Assembly: GCA_004555245.1 (NCBI GenBank)
Contig: SFIS01000020.1
Coordinates: forward strand, 1 to 39,587
From: Bacteroidales bacterium
GTDB taxonomy: Bacteria > Bacteroidota > Bacteroidia > Bacteroidales > Bacteroidaceae
Length of the DNA: 39,587 nt
Reading direction: 5' to 3'
How positions within the stretch are numbered: the first letter of the stretch is position 1; every line of letters starts with the position of its first letter. Position numbers and translations under genes: made by a program. Positions 31,993 to 39,587 of this stretch are shown piece after piece. Under the pieces are notes generated by a model. That model worked only from the letters and a program-made list of their open reading frames with translations, had not been told where the DNA came from and searched no databases.

Positions 31993-32023
31993 TTGCTAAT
32001 ATGCGCTTTTTTTAATAATTTTG
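31993..32023 (+). promoter_or_regulatory. Promoter of the thiE-like/prs run (TTGC-N19-TAATTTTG)
   Basis: TTGC (31993-31996) and TAATTTTG (32016-32023), 19 bases apart, lie 20 bases before the ThiE-like start. The leader is thus very short. The 187-bp gap after ygiQ has no other clear feature. Confidence 0.6.
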
Positions 32024-32042
32024 CAACAAAATAAGCTCACAG

Positions 32043-32651
32043 ATGAAACTTGCCATCATAACCCAAGCACAATTCTTCGTCGAAGAAGACAAAATCATTA
32101 CTACGCTCTTCGACGAAGGACTTGACATCCTGCACCTATACAAACCAGGCTCAGAACCCCTCTACTTCGAACGCCTCCTGACACTCATACCGGAAGAATA
32201 CCACAACAAGATTGTGATACACGAACACTACTACATGAAACAGGAGTTCGACCTGGGTGGAATACACCTCGACTTCCCCACACAGGAAGTGCCGCAAGGA
32301 TACAGAGGTAAAGTGAGCAGAAGCTGCAACGACATCTCCATGCTGAAAGAACTGAAACGGCAAAGCAGATACATCTTCCTCCACAACATCTTCGACAGCC
32401 TACACCTGCCACAGGAAAAAGCATCGTTCACTACTGTTGAAATACACGAAGCGGCAAGAAACGGACTTATAGACAAAAACGTTTACGCTCTCGGAGGAAT
32501 GAACGCCGACACCATCAGATGGGCGCACGACGAAGGGTTCGGAGGCGTAGTCTTCTGCGGAGACATCTGGAACAAATTCAACATACAAAGCCAGAACGAC
32601 TACAAAGAACTCATTACCCACTTCCAACGACTGAGAAAACTCGTCAGATGA
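32043..32651 (+). CDS. Thiamine-phosphate synthase family protein (ThiE/TenI-like), 202 aa
   Basis: A TIM-barrel protein related to ThiE and TenI. ThiE joins the pyrimidine and thiazole moieties; TenI is a thiazole tautomerase. Visible elements are LAIITQAQFFVEEDKIITTLFDEGLDILHLYKPGSE, the strand-turn HEHYYMKQEFDLGGIHL (where ThiE often has H..DLA.GVHLG), and VYALGGMNADTIRWAHDEGFGGVVFCGDIW near the phosphate-binding loop. No other thiamine gene is near and no TPP riboswitch was seen upstream. Its place before prs is the only context. The exact reaction is uncertain. Confidence 0.75.
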   Translation: MKLAIITQAQFFVEEDKIITTLFDEGLDILHLYKPGSEPLYFERLLTLIPEEYHNKIVIHEHYYMKQEFDLGGIHLDFPTQEVPQGYRGKVSRSCNDISMLKELKRQSRYIFLHNIFDSLHLPQEKASFTTVEIHEAARNGLIDKNVYALGGMNADTIRWAHDEGFGGVVFCGDIWNKFNIQSQNDYKELITHFQRLRKLVR

Positions 32652-32736
32652 CATCATCATAAAACACTCCTGACAACTCCAAAACAACACGCCAAACAAC
32701 AAAACATCAAACATATTCATTTTCAAAAGAACAGCA

Positions 32737-33681
32737 ATGACTGATTCAAAAGATTTTGTAGTTTTTTCCGGCACAGCGACCAAATACCTTGCCGAGAAAA
32801 TCTGTCTTAGCTTAGGTTGTCCACTGGGCAACATGGTTCTAACACGATTCTCCGACGGAGAGTTTTCCGTCAGCTACGAAGAGTCTATTAGAGGAAAGTA
32901 CGTCTTCCTGATTCAGAGCACGTTCCCTAACTCTGACAACCTCATGGAACTACTGCTGATGATCGACGCAGCCAAAAGAGCATCGGCTAAAAGCATCATC
33001 GCCGTTGTGCCTTACTTCGGATGGGCACGACAGGACAGAAAAGACAAACCCCGTGTCTCTATCGGCGCCAAACTCGTGGCTGACCTGCTCAGCGTCGCAG
33101 GAATCGACAGACTTATCACAATGGACCTTCATGCCGACCAGATTCAGGGATTCTTCAACGTCCCGGTAGATCACCTCTACGGATCAGGAGTACTGCTGCC
33201 ATACCTCAAGTCACTGCAACTCGAGAACCTCGTCATAGCATCACCTGACGTAGGAGGAGCAAAACGTGCAAAGACCTACGCAAAATATCTCGACTGCCCA
33301 CTCGTGCTTTGCAACAAGACACGCGCAAGGGCAAATGTCATTGAGTCCATGCAAATCATCGGAGATGTGAAAGACAAAGACGTTGTAATCGTGGACGACA
33401 TGGTTGACACGGCAGGAACGATAACTACCGCGGCTAACATAATGAAAGAAGCCGGCGCAAGAAGCGTTAGGGCAAGCGCAAGCCACTGCGTCATGTCAGG
33501 ACCAGCATCTGAAAGAGTGCAGGATTCCGCTCTCGAAGAAATAGTATTCACTGATTCTATACCATACTCGCACAGATGCGCAAAAGTCAAGCAACTCTCT
33601 GTTGCTGATATGTTTGCAGAAACAATACGAAGGGTGCTCACCAACCAGAGCATCAGCAGCCAGTATATCGTAAGAAACTGA
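32737..33681 (+). CDS. prs: Ribose-phosphate pyrophosphokinase (PRPP synthetase), 314 aa
   Basis: Makes phosphoribosyl pyrophosphate from ribose-5-phosphate and ATP for nucleotide, His and Trp synthesis. The class I PRPP-synthetase motifs are intact: FSDGEFSVSYEESIRGKYVFLIQST, YFGWARQDRK (flexible ATP loop), the DLHADQIQGFF catalytic region and VVIVDDMVDTAGT (PRPP-binding loop). Length is normal. It starts 85 bp after the ThiE-like gene with an AT-rich leader and no clear promoter of its own, then is followed by an inverted-repeat structure (33693-33764). Confidence 0.95.
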   Translation: MTDSKDFVVFSGTATKYLAEKICLSLGCPLGNMVLTRFSDGEFSVSYEESIRGKYVFLIQSTFPNSDNLMELLLMIDAAKRASAKSIIAVVPYFGWARQDRKDKPRVSIGAKLVADLLSVAGIDRLITMDLHADQIQGFFNVPVDHLYGSGVLLPYLKSLQLENLVIASPDVGGAKRAKTYAKYLDCPLVLCNKTRARANVIESMQIIGDVKDKDVVIVDDMVDTAGTITTAANIMKEAGARSVRASASHCVMSGPASERVQDSALEEIVFTDSIPYSHRCAKVKQLSVADMFAETIRRVLTNQSISSQYIVRN

Positions 33682-33692
33682 TAAAACACATA

Positions 33693-33764
33693 TTTGACAA
33701 GCTGACGGGATTTGTCTTGCCGGGACTATTGACGGACACAACAGACAGCCGTCAACTTGTCAAA
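33693..33764. terminator. Inverted repeat after prs
   Basis: TTTGACAAGCTGACGG (33693-33708) pairs with CCGTCAACTTGTCAAA (33749-33764) at 15 of 16 positions over a 40-nt spacer. It may end prs transcription or shape the DUF1573 leader. The arms contain the TTGACAAGTTGAC-type word seen also at 3246-3260 and 14908-14920. No T-run follows, so terminator function is uncertain. Confidence 0.4.
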
Positions 33765-33831
33765 CTGACATACAGACAATATGTCTGTCTTTCAACTTCA
33801 TAACTAAACTAAAATCAACGGAAACACATCT

Positions 33832-34893
33832 ATGTCAAGACAACGCATCTACACAATCATCACACTACTATGCCTAATGACAACGTTGCAAGCACAGAAA
33901 CTTGTGACACAAACTCCTCTGTACGATTGTGGACAAGTGCTCTTCCGTAATCCCGTCACAACAGAATTTGTCATAAAGAACAAATCGTCACGACATCTCG
34001 AAATATCTGAAATAAAGACTTCATGCGGATGCACCATAGCATCCACTGACCATAACACCATAGCCGGAGGCAAAGAAGCGACAATAAAAGTCGTCTTCGA
34101 CGCCAAACAACTCGGACATTTCCAGAAAGACATCTGGGTTTATGTGAAAGGTGAGAAAAAGCCGCTCGAACTAACAATGAAAGGAGTTGTCGTCACTCAT
34201 ATCAAAGACTACAGCGGCACTTATCCCTATCAACTCGGACAAATAAGAGCAGACAAGGCGGAAATTGAGTTTGACGACGTCAACCAAGGCTCCATGCCGA
34301 TGCAGACAATACATATACTAAACACATCCGGAGCAACGGCAGAACCTGTCGTCATGCACCTGCCAGACTATATGATAGCAGAAGTGTCGCCGACAAGACT
34401 GGCACCCGAACAAGGCGGCGAAATAAGACTAATCCTGCTATCATCTAAAATAAGAGACTTCGGACTGACACAGACAAACATCTATCTCGGGAAATTCCCG
34501 GGAGACAAAATATCAAACGACAAGGAAATTCCCGTTTCCGCCGTAGTCATTCCATCCTACCAATCGCTCGACAACGATGCTCTCACCGCCCCAAAAATAC
34601 AGCTCTCAAGCACTTCAATCGACAGAAAGAAGATGACCGGAAAGCCTGAGAAGCTAAAAGGGGAAATCGTCTTGCAGAACATGGGAAAATCAACTCTCGA
34701 GATTTCTGCACTACAGATGTTCACCGCAGGAATGAGCGTGGCACTGGGAAAGACAAAACTTGAACCTATGGAAACAACAAAACTGAAGGTTCAAGTCAAC
34801 GATACCGAACTGCAGCAGATAAAGCAACGACCAAGAATACTGATGATTACGAACGACCCCAAACAACCTAAAATAATCATCGAAGTGCTATGA
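33832..34893 (+). CDS. DUF1573 domain protein, 353 aa
   Basis: A secreted protein with a signal peptide (MSRQRIYTIITLLCLMTTLQAQ) and an N-terminal DUF1573 domain, an immunoglobulin-like fold common in Bacteroidetes. The signature TSCGCTIAS occurs at about residues 63-71, and FDAKQLGHFQKDIWVYVKG near residue 90 is typical. Two further Ig-like segments follow. The function of this family is not established. It is followed 52 bp later by MeaB. Confidence 0.85.
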   Translation: MSRQRIYTIITLLCLMTTLQAQKLVTQTPLYDCGQVLFRNPVTTEFVIKNKSSRHLEISEIKTSCGCTIASTDHNTIAGGKEATIKVVFDAKQLGHFQKDIWVYVKGEKKPLELTMKGVVVTHIKDYSGTYPYQLGQIRADKAEIEFDDVNQGSMPMQTIHILNTSGATAEPVVMHLPDYMIAEVSPTRLAPEQGGEIRLILLSSKIRDFGLTQTNIYLGKFPGDKISNDKEIPVSAVVIPSYQSLDNDALTAPKIQLSSTSIDRKKMTGKPEKLKGEIVLQNMGKSTLEISALQMFTAGMSVALGKTKLEPMETTKLKVQVNDTELQQIKQRPRILMITNDPKQPKIIIEVL

Positions 34894-34945
34894 CAGCTTG
34901 TAAAGAAATACAAGCTCCAACAACAAAAACAGCCAAAAGAATATT

Positions 34946-36085
34946 ATGGAACACCCAGAGAACTCACAAGAGTATAAAGGACTGCAAGTAAACGCCGGAG
35001 TTGCGCAGCCTTCGTCTGTCAACCCATACCTGAAACGTGGAAGGTTTCGCAGAAGCGAACATACTGTTGACGAACTTGTCGAAGGCATTCTGCAAGGCAA
35101 CATCACTATGCTGTCGCAAGCCGTCACGCTCATTGAGAGCCAAGCACCCGACCATCAGGCAAAGGCACAGGCCGTCATAGAACGATGCCTGCCGTACAGC
35201 GGAAAGTCTGTACGAATAGGAATAAGTGGCGTGCCGGGAGCAGGAAAATCTACGTCGATAGACGTCTTCGGATGCCATGTACTCGACACAAAAGGCGGAA
35301 AACTCGCCGTGCTTGCCATCGACCCCTCATCCGAACGCTCCAAAGGCTCTATTTTGGGAGACAAGACACGCATGGAGAAACTCTCGCAAAGACCGGATGC
35401 CTTTATACGCCCCTCACCGACAGCAGGCTCGCTCGGCGGTGTCGCACGCAAGACAAGAGAAGCTATCGTTCTCTGCGAGGCGGCTGGATTTGACACGATA
35501 TTCATCGAGACCGTCGGCGTAGGACAAAGCGAAACGGCCTGCCACTCTATGGTGGACTTCTTCCTGCTGCTGCAAGTCACCGGAACAGGTGACGAGCTGC
35601 AGGGCATAAAGCGAGGAATAATGGAAATGGCTGACGGTATTGTAATCAACAAATGCGACGGTGACAACGTCGAACGATGCAAGTCAACCGCTGCAGCATT
35701 CAGAAACGCACTCCATTTCTTCCCGCCATCAGATAGCGGATGGCAACCACAGGTGCTATGCTATAGCGGCTTCTACGGCTACGGAGTGAAAGAGGTCTGG
35801 GACATGATATTCGATTACGTCAGATTCGTGAAAGACAACGGATATTTCGAACACAGAAGAGCGCAGCAGGCAAGATACTGGATGTATGAAACCATAGACG
35901 AACATCTCAGACGTTCGTTCTACCAGAATCCCAAGATAAAGAATCTTAAAGGGAATGCCGAACTGGAGGTGCTGCAAAACAAGAAGACTTCGTTCGCCGC
36001 CGCGCAAGAACTGCTATGCTCTTACTACCAATGGCTGAAAGAGACTTCTCAAAGCAGCAAACAAGAGCAGACACTCTCCTTATGA
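34946..36085 (+). CDS. MeaB-type G3E GTPase, 379 aa
   Basis: A GTPase chaperone that protects and loads methylmalonyl-CoA mutase with its cobalamin cofactor. The Walker A motif is GVPGAGKST (about residues 95-103), with LAIDPSSERSKGSILGDKTRM, RPSPTAGSLGGVARKTREAI, FDTIFIETVGVGQSE and NKCDGDN (the NKxD base-specificity motif). Its N terminus (ENSQEYKGLQVNAGVAQPSSVNPYLKRGRFRR) is a lead-in also found in related proteins. No mutase gene is in the window. A hairpin (34895-34902 with 34909-34916) lies in front of it. Confidence 0.9.
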   Translation: MEHPENSQEYKGLQVNAGVAQPSSVNPYLKRGRFRRSEHTVDELVEGILQGNITMLSQAVTLIESQAPDHQAKAQAVIERCLPYSGKSVRIGISGVPGAGKSTSIDVFGCHVLDTKGGKLAVLAIDPSSERSKGSILGDKTRMEKLSQRPDAFIRPSPTAGSLGGVARKTREAIVLCEAAGFDTIFIETVGVGQSETACHSMVDFFLLLQVTGTGDELQGIKRGIMEMADGIVINKCDGDNVERCKSTAAAFRNALHFFPPSDSGWQPQVLCYSGFYGYGVKEVWDMIFDYVRFVKDNGYFEHRRAQQARYWMYETIDEHLRRSFYQNPKIKNLKGNAELEVLQNKKTSFAAAQELLCSYYQWLKETSQSSKQEQTLSL

Positions 36086-36162
36086 TACAACCGTAAGGTT
36101 GCACCACATTTCTGACTTTATTACATTTCAAGACTGAGCCTACTCGGCAGCCTTTTTTCATT

Positions 36163-37029
36163 ATGACAATAGAAATAGATGCTGGCAGCGGCTTCTGCTT
36201 CGGCGTGACTACTGCCATACAAAAGGCAGAAGAGAAACTCGCCGACGGAAAAAGACTTTACTGCCTTGGCGACATCGTACACAACGGCATAGAATGTGAC
36301 AGGCTGAAAGAGCGTGGACTGATAACCATCGGACATGACGAACTGTCGAACCTGCACAACACGAGGATGCTGCTGAGAGCACATGGCGAGCCGCCTGCCA
36401 CCTACAGCATAGCACGGAAAAACAATGTGGAGATAATAGATGCCACCTGCCCTGTCGTGCTCGCACTGCAACGAAGAATAAGAAAGCAGTATCTTGAGGC
36501 TCCGGAAGCACAGATTATCATCTTCGGAAAGAACGGACACGCAGAAGTGCTTGGACTTGTAGGACAGACAGACGGCAATGCTATCGTCATTGAACACTAC
36601 GAAGAGCTGCTCTCCGCAAACATCAACTTCAGTTGCGACACATATCTCTACTCGCAGACTACAAAGTCTCTCGACGAATACAGGCGTATCATAGAGTTCC
36701 TGACAAGTCACATAGAGCCCGGATATGTCTTCAAGAGCTTCGACACGATATGCAGGCAGGTTGCCAACCGTATGGACAACATACGCGCATTCGCCAAGAA
36801 ACACGACCTCATCCTGTTTGTGTCAGGAATGAAATCAAGCAATGGGAAAGTGCTGCTGAACGAATGCCGCAAGGTGAACAGCAACTGTCATCATCTTGAA
36901 TGCCCTGACGAGATACGTTCCGAATGGCTGCAAGGCATCCACAGCGTAGGCATCTGCGGTGCTACAAGCACGCCGAAGTGGCTTATGGAACAATGCAAGA
37001 CAGAGATAGCGAGACTTACAAACACATAG
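36163..37029 (+). CDS. ispH: 4-hydroxy-3-methylbut-2-enyl diphosphate reductase, 288 aa
   Basis: IspH performs the last step of the MEP isoprenoid pathway, making IPP and DMAPP through a 4Fe-4S cluster. The three cluster cysteines are C12 (GFCFGV), C96 (DATCPVV) and C197 (FDTICRQV). H40, H74 and H126 and the glutamate of HAEV are in the positions known for the substrate site, and QTTKS, SSN and the GATSTP tail are present. The gene starts 77 bp after MeaB. It ends before a strong terminator hairpin. Confidence 0.93.
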   Translation: MTIEIDAGSGFCFGVTTAIQKAEEKLADGKRLYCLGDIVHNGIECDRLKERGLITIGHDELSNLHNTRMLLRAHGEPPATYSIARKNNVEIIDATCPVVLALQRRIRKQYLEAPEAQIIIFGKNGHAEVLGLVGQTDGNAIVIEHYEELLSANINFSCDTYLYSQTTKSLDEYRRIIEFLTSHIEPGYVFKSFDTICRQVANRMDNIRAFAKKHDLILFVSGMKSSNGKVLLNECRKVNSNCHHLECPDEIRSEWLQGIHSVGICGATSTPKWLMEQCKTEIARLTNT

Positions 37030-37040
37030 ATATTAAACTG

Positions 37041-37077
37041 AAGACGGCTGCCTGCTGACAAAACAGGCAGCCGTCTT
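37041..37077 (+). terminator. Intrinsic terminator of ispH
   Basis: AAGACGGCTGCCTG (37041-37054) and CAGGCAGCCGTCTT (37064-37077) form a perfect 14-bp stem with a 9-nt loop, 11 bases after the ispH stop codon. Confidence 0.85.
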
Positions 37078-37101
37078 TAGCTTATTTCTCTTCTGACGTG
37101 A

Positions 37102-37409
37102 ATTGTTTACTAGGGTGTACAGTTTGATGTGCAAAAATTGAATATCCTAATTCTGAAGTTCATGTTTGTAATTGTCGCGCTGAAAGCGCAAAAGCGCATA
37201 GCCCAGGGTAGAGCGTAGCGACACCCTGGGTTATTTCATGTAGCTGGTGGTCGCGCTGAAAGCGCAAAAGCGTAGATGACAGCAGGATATTTAACGCTTT
37301 TGCGCTTTGGTTTTTACGACAACAGAGACAACAGGAACAACGGTCTGATTGTGAACTCTATGTTGTCTGTTGACAACGGTACATCAAACTGTACACCCTA
37401 ATTGTTTAC
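37102..37409. mobile_element. Intact 290-bp MITE-like element with 9-bp target-site duplication
   Basis: The element proper is 37111-37400. Its ends are perfect 20-bp inverted repeats, TAGGGTGTACAGTTTGATGT at 37111-37130 and its reverse complement at 37381-37400. The same 9 bases, ATTGTTTAC, flank it on both sides (37102-37110 and 37401-37409), a target-site duplication. There is no transposase gene. Inside are the ACCCAGGGT palindrome (37199-37230), a direct 23-bp repeat (37174-37196 and 37250-37272), and an inverted copy of its core (37295-37308). It lies between the ispH and rpsA terminators, so insertion broke no gene. A 9-bp duplication fits several transposase groups (for example IS4, IS1 or IS256 types), so the driving element is not identified. 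Confidence 0.9.
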
Positions 37410-37464
37410 GCCTATCGGAACTATAATCCACTAAGCAGTCTTCAGTTTTCTCACAAATCAAAAT

Positions 37465-37493
37465 CCCGTCTGCACCACAGGGATGCAGACGGG
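37465..37493 (-). terminator. Intrinsic terminator of rpsA
   Basis: CCCGTCTGCA (37465-37474) and TGCAGACGGG (37484-37493) form a 10-bp stem with a 9-nt loop. On the minus strand it is followed by ATTTTGATTT and lies 33 bases after the rpsA stop codon. Confidence 0.75.
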
Positions 37494-37526
37494 TTATGTA
37501 AATGTGCTTATAGGGTCGAATACAGG

Positions 37527-39302
37527 TTATTCGCCTTTCTCCATCTGAGCTTTGAGCTGTGCGAGAGCGTCGAGGTCGCCGAGAGTAGTAGAAGCAGCGA
37601 CATTCTGGATGACAGCTGTCTCTTCCTTCTTCTGGCGCGAAGGACGCGGGTTGCGCTTCTTTGGCTCTTCTGCGCTCTCCTCAAATGTACGTGAGTGGCT
37701 GAGGATGATACGCTTAGTCTCTTTCACGAACTCGATAACCTTGAATTCGAGTTCTTCGCCGACCTGAGCCTGTGTGCCGTCCTGCTTCTGGAGGTGCTTA
37801 GGAGTAGCGAAGCCCTCGCCACCTTCGTTCAGAGTAATGACAGCGCCCTTGTCCATCATCTCGGAGATCTTGCCTGTGTGTACAGAACCCGGAGTGTAGA
37901 TTGTCTCGTATGTATCCCATGGGTTGTCCTCAAGCTGCTTGTGGCCGAGAGAGAGACGACGGTTCTTCTTGTCTATTTCGAGAACTACAACCTCAATTTC
38001 TGCACCTACCTGCGTGAACTCTGACGGATGCTTAACCTTCTTTGTCCAAGAGAGGTCAGAGATGTGGATGAGGCCGTCAACACCCTCTTCAAGCTCTACG
38101 AACACGCCGAAGTTGGTGAAGTTGCGAACGCGTGCAGTGTGCTTAGAACCTTCAGGATATTTCTGTTCGATGTTCTCCCATGGGTCTTCCTTAAGCTGTT
38201 TGATGCCGAGAGACATCTTGCGCTCCTCGCGGTCGAGAGTGAGGATTACAGCCTCAACCTGGTCGCCGACGTGGAGGAAGTCCTGTGCAGAGCGGAGGTG
38301 CTGGCTCCAAGACATTTCGCTGACGTGGATAAGACCTTCAACGCCCGGAGCGATTTCAACGAATGCTCCGTAATCGGCGATGACAACGACTTTGCCGTTG
38401 ATGTGGTCGCCCACCTTGAGGTTAGCGTCGAGAGCATCCCATGGATGCGGAGTGAGTTGCTTGAGACCGAGAGCGATACGCTTCTTCTCGTTATCGAAGT
38501 CGAGGATAACGACATTTATCTTCTGGTCGAGCTCTACAACCTCATGCGGATTGCTTACGCGACCCCATGAGAGGTCAGTGATGTGAATGAGTCCGTCAAC
38601 ACCACCGAGGTCAACGAATACGCCGTAGGATGTGATGTTCTTGACAGTACCCTCAAGCACCTGTCCTTTTTCGAGTTTGGAGATGATCTCTTTCTTCTGT
38701 GCCTCGAGTTCAGCCTCAATAAGCGCTTTGTGCGAAACGACAACATTCTTGAACTCCTGGTTGATTTTGATAACCTTGAATTCCATTGTCTTTCCGACGA
38801 ATACGTCGTAGTCGCGTATTGGATGAACATCGATCTGCGAGCCTGGAAGGAATGCCTCGATGCCGAATACGTCAACGATCATGCCGCCCTTAGTGCGACA
38901 CTTGACATAGCCCTGAACAACCTCTTCGTTGTCGAGCGCTGCATTGACGCGGTCCCAAGACTTGGAGAGGCGTGCTTTCTTGTGAGAAAGGACGAGCTGT
39001 CCCTTTTTGTCCTCCGGGTTTTCTACATACACCTCAACGGTGTCACCTGCCTTAAGGTCAGGATTGTAGCGGAACTCAGAAGCCGGGATGATGCCATCGC
39101 TCTTGTAGCCGATGTTCACGATAACCTCTTTCTTATCGACAGAGATTACTGTACCGTCAACAACCTGATGTTCAGACACCTTGTTCAGAGTTTCATCATA
39201 AGCCTTTTCAAGGTCTTCTTTGCTGACGTTGTTGCTGCCGCCGTTCTCGAAATCTTCCCAGTTGAAGTCGTCGAGAGGCTGCACATTTTTAAAGTTAGAC
39301 AT
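37527..39302 (-). CDS. rpsA: 30S ribosomal protein S1, 591 aa
   Basis: Ribosomal protein S1 binds mRNA at the 30S subunit. About six S1/OB-fold repeats are visible. The first has VVDGTVISVDKKEVIVNIGYKSDGIIPASEF, and later ones start QVLEGTVKNITSYGVFVDLGGVDGLIHITDLSWGRV, VGDHINGKVVVIADYGAFVEIAPGVEGLIHVSEMSW and HTARVRNFTNFGVFVELEEGVDGLIHISDLSWTKK. The chosen start at 39302 (MSNFKNVQPLDDFNWEDFENG) gives the usual acidic N terminus. The longer in-frame start at 39413 would read through the promoter and is rejected. The C-terminal tail is basic then Ala-rich (KKRNPRPSRQKKEETAV). Length is as expected for Bacteroidetes. Confidence 0.95.
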   Translation of the reverse strand: MSNFKNVQPLDDFNWEDFENGGSNNVSKEDLEKAYDETLNKVSEHQVVDGTVISVDKKEVIVNIGYKSDGIIPASEFRYNPDLKAGDTVEVYVENPEDKKGQLVLSHKKARLSKSWDRVNAALDNEEVVQGYVKCRTKGGMIVDVFGIEAFLPGSQIDVHPIRDYDVFVGKTMEFKVIKINQEFKNVVVSHKALIEAELEAQKKEIISKLEKGQVLEGTVKNITSYGVFVDLGGVDGLIHITDLSWGRVSNPHEVVELDQKINVVILDFDNEKKRIALGLKQLTPHPWDALDANLKVGDHINGKVVVIADYGAFVEIAPGVEGLIHVSEMSWSQHLRSAQDFLHVGDQVEAVILTLDREERKMSLGIKQLKEDPWENIEQKYPEGSKHTARVRNFTNFGVFVELEEGVDGLIHISDLSWTKKVKHPSEFTQVGAEIEVVVLEIDKKNRRLSLGHKQLEDNPWDTYETIYTPGSVHTGKISEMMDKGAVITLNEGGEGFATPKHLQKQDGTQAQVGEELEFKVIEFVKETKRIILSHSRTFEESAEEPKKRNPRPSRQKKEETAVIQNVAASTTLGDLDALAQLKAQMEKGE

Positions 39303-39410
39303 GTAAATAAAAAAATGAATTATAAATAAATGATTAATACTTGGACTTATGCTCCTAACCTTGCAGGCCGCAGGGGGAAGCAAGTGGGCACAGTATCCCT
39401 TACCAATCTG

Positions 39411-39418
39411 CAAAGTTA
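39411..39418 (-). promoter_or_regulatory. rpsA -7 element TAACTTTG
   Basis: On the minus strand TAACTTTG matches TAnnTTTG. It is 109 bases upstream of the rpsA start, so the mRNA would have a leader of about 100 nt. The usual -33 TTTG is not seen. Between it and the window end there is only the terminal repeat. Confidence 0.45.
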
Positions 39419-39488
39419 CTAAAAATAAATCATTTGGAGTGCATACCCAGCCTCCGGTTTATGTTTTTTTAACTACCCGTTTCATCTG

Positions 39489-39587
39489 TGTAACTATTCA
39501 GCGATTAGGCATACAGCTGCCCTCCGTGCTTAGAACAGAGCACGGATAGCAGTGTATGGTGAGTTGTTGTGTTTCTTGGTAGTCTCT
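39489..39587 (-). repeat. Right copy of 99-bp inverted terminal repeat
   Basis: This is an exact reverse complement of bases 1-99, including the 8-bp stem TCCGTGCT/AGCACGGA. The outer end is the end of the window, so the full length of the repeat is not known. Confidence 0.9.

Noticed and set aside
32024..32042. TPP riboswitch before the ThiE-like gene
   Set aside because: The leader after the predicted transcription start is only about 20 bases, too short for the element, and no THI-box sequence is visible upstream.
36089..36103. Terminator hairpin CAACC/GGTTG after MeaB
   Set aside because: The stem is only 5 bp, there is no T-run directly after it, and ispH follows within 77 bp in the same direction.
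1..39587. A complete linear replicon with terminal inverted repeats
   Set aside because: The content is housekeeping chromosome (groESL, rpsA, ispH, prs), there is no replication or telomere-resolution gene, and a 99-base identity is better explained by a repeat that ended assembly.

Overview
The window looks like a chromosomal contig of a Bacteroidales bacterium, most likely Prevotella or a close relative. The reasons are the fused fucokinase/GDP-fucose pyrophosphorylase (Fkp), the MurF-alanine racemase fusion, PPi-dependent phosphofructokinase, M49 and M13 peptidases, a DUF1573 protein, MeaB, promoters of the form TTTG...TAnnTTTG, and A-rich leaders without Shine-Dalgarno sites before most genes. 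The genus is an inference from gene content; no rRNA or tRNA gene was seen.

Layout. Positions 1-1200 are a repeat-rich accessory stretch: a 99-bp terminal repeat, a tiny HTH-like ORF bracketed by two inverted 8-bp tandem arrays, a decayed MITE-like element, and the broken 5' end of a polyphosphate kinase gene. Then come a phosphate-selective porin (+), a convergent Gate-domain membrane protein (-), and a 450-bp cluster of palindromic repeats. Next are fucP (-) and divergent fkp (+), followed on + by murF-alr and an M13 peptidase. A terminator complex separates these from groS-groL (-). From 24705 down to 14955 the minus strand carries nine closely spaced genes, read in the order pfp, GH25 lysozyme, mtaB, glycosyltransferase, binding-protein-like lipoprotein, rRNA/tRNA methyltransferase, AraC regulator, dipeptidyl peptidase III, AlkD-like protein. 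Positions 24870-26190 are a second accessory stretch, with a GC-rich foldback, a probable partial gene and a 22-bp iteron-like repeat array. From 26287 to 37029 all genes are on +: a PlsC-like acyltransferase, a large cell-wall amidase-like protein, a small unknown, YgiQ, ThiE-like, Prs, DUF1573, MeaB and IspH. A complete 290-bp MITE-like insertion lies between ispH and rpsA (-).

How they work together. FucP imports L-fucose and Fkp turns it into GDP-fucose for surface fucosylation. MurF-Alr, the GH25 lysozyme and the amidase-like protein act on peptidoglycan. The M13 and M49 peptidases fit amino-acid and peptide metabolism, and Pfp fits the PPi-based glycolysis of this group. GroES/EL, Prs, IspH, MtaB and S1 are housekeeping.

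The most notable structure is the 290-bp non-coding element at 37111-37400. It has perfect 20-bp terminal inverted repeats and a perfect 9-bp target-site duplication, with a decayed relative at 344-539 and a shared segment at 3398-3464. The window also begins and ends with the same 99 bases in inverted orientation. This most likely marks an assembly break at a dispersed repeat, possibly an IS end.
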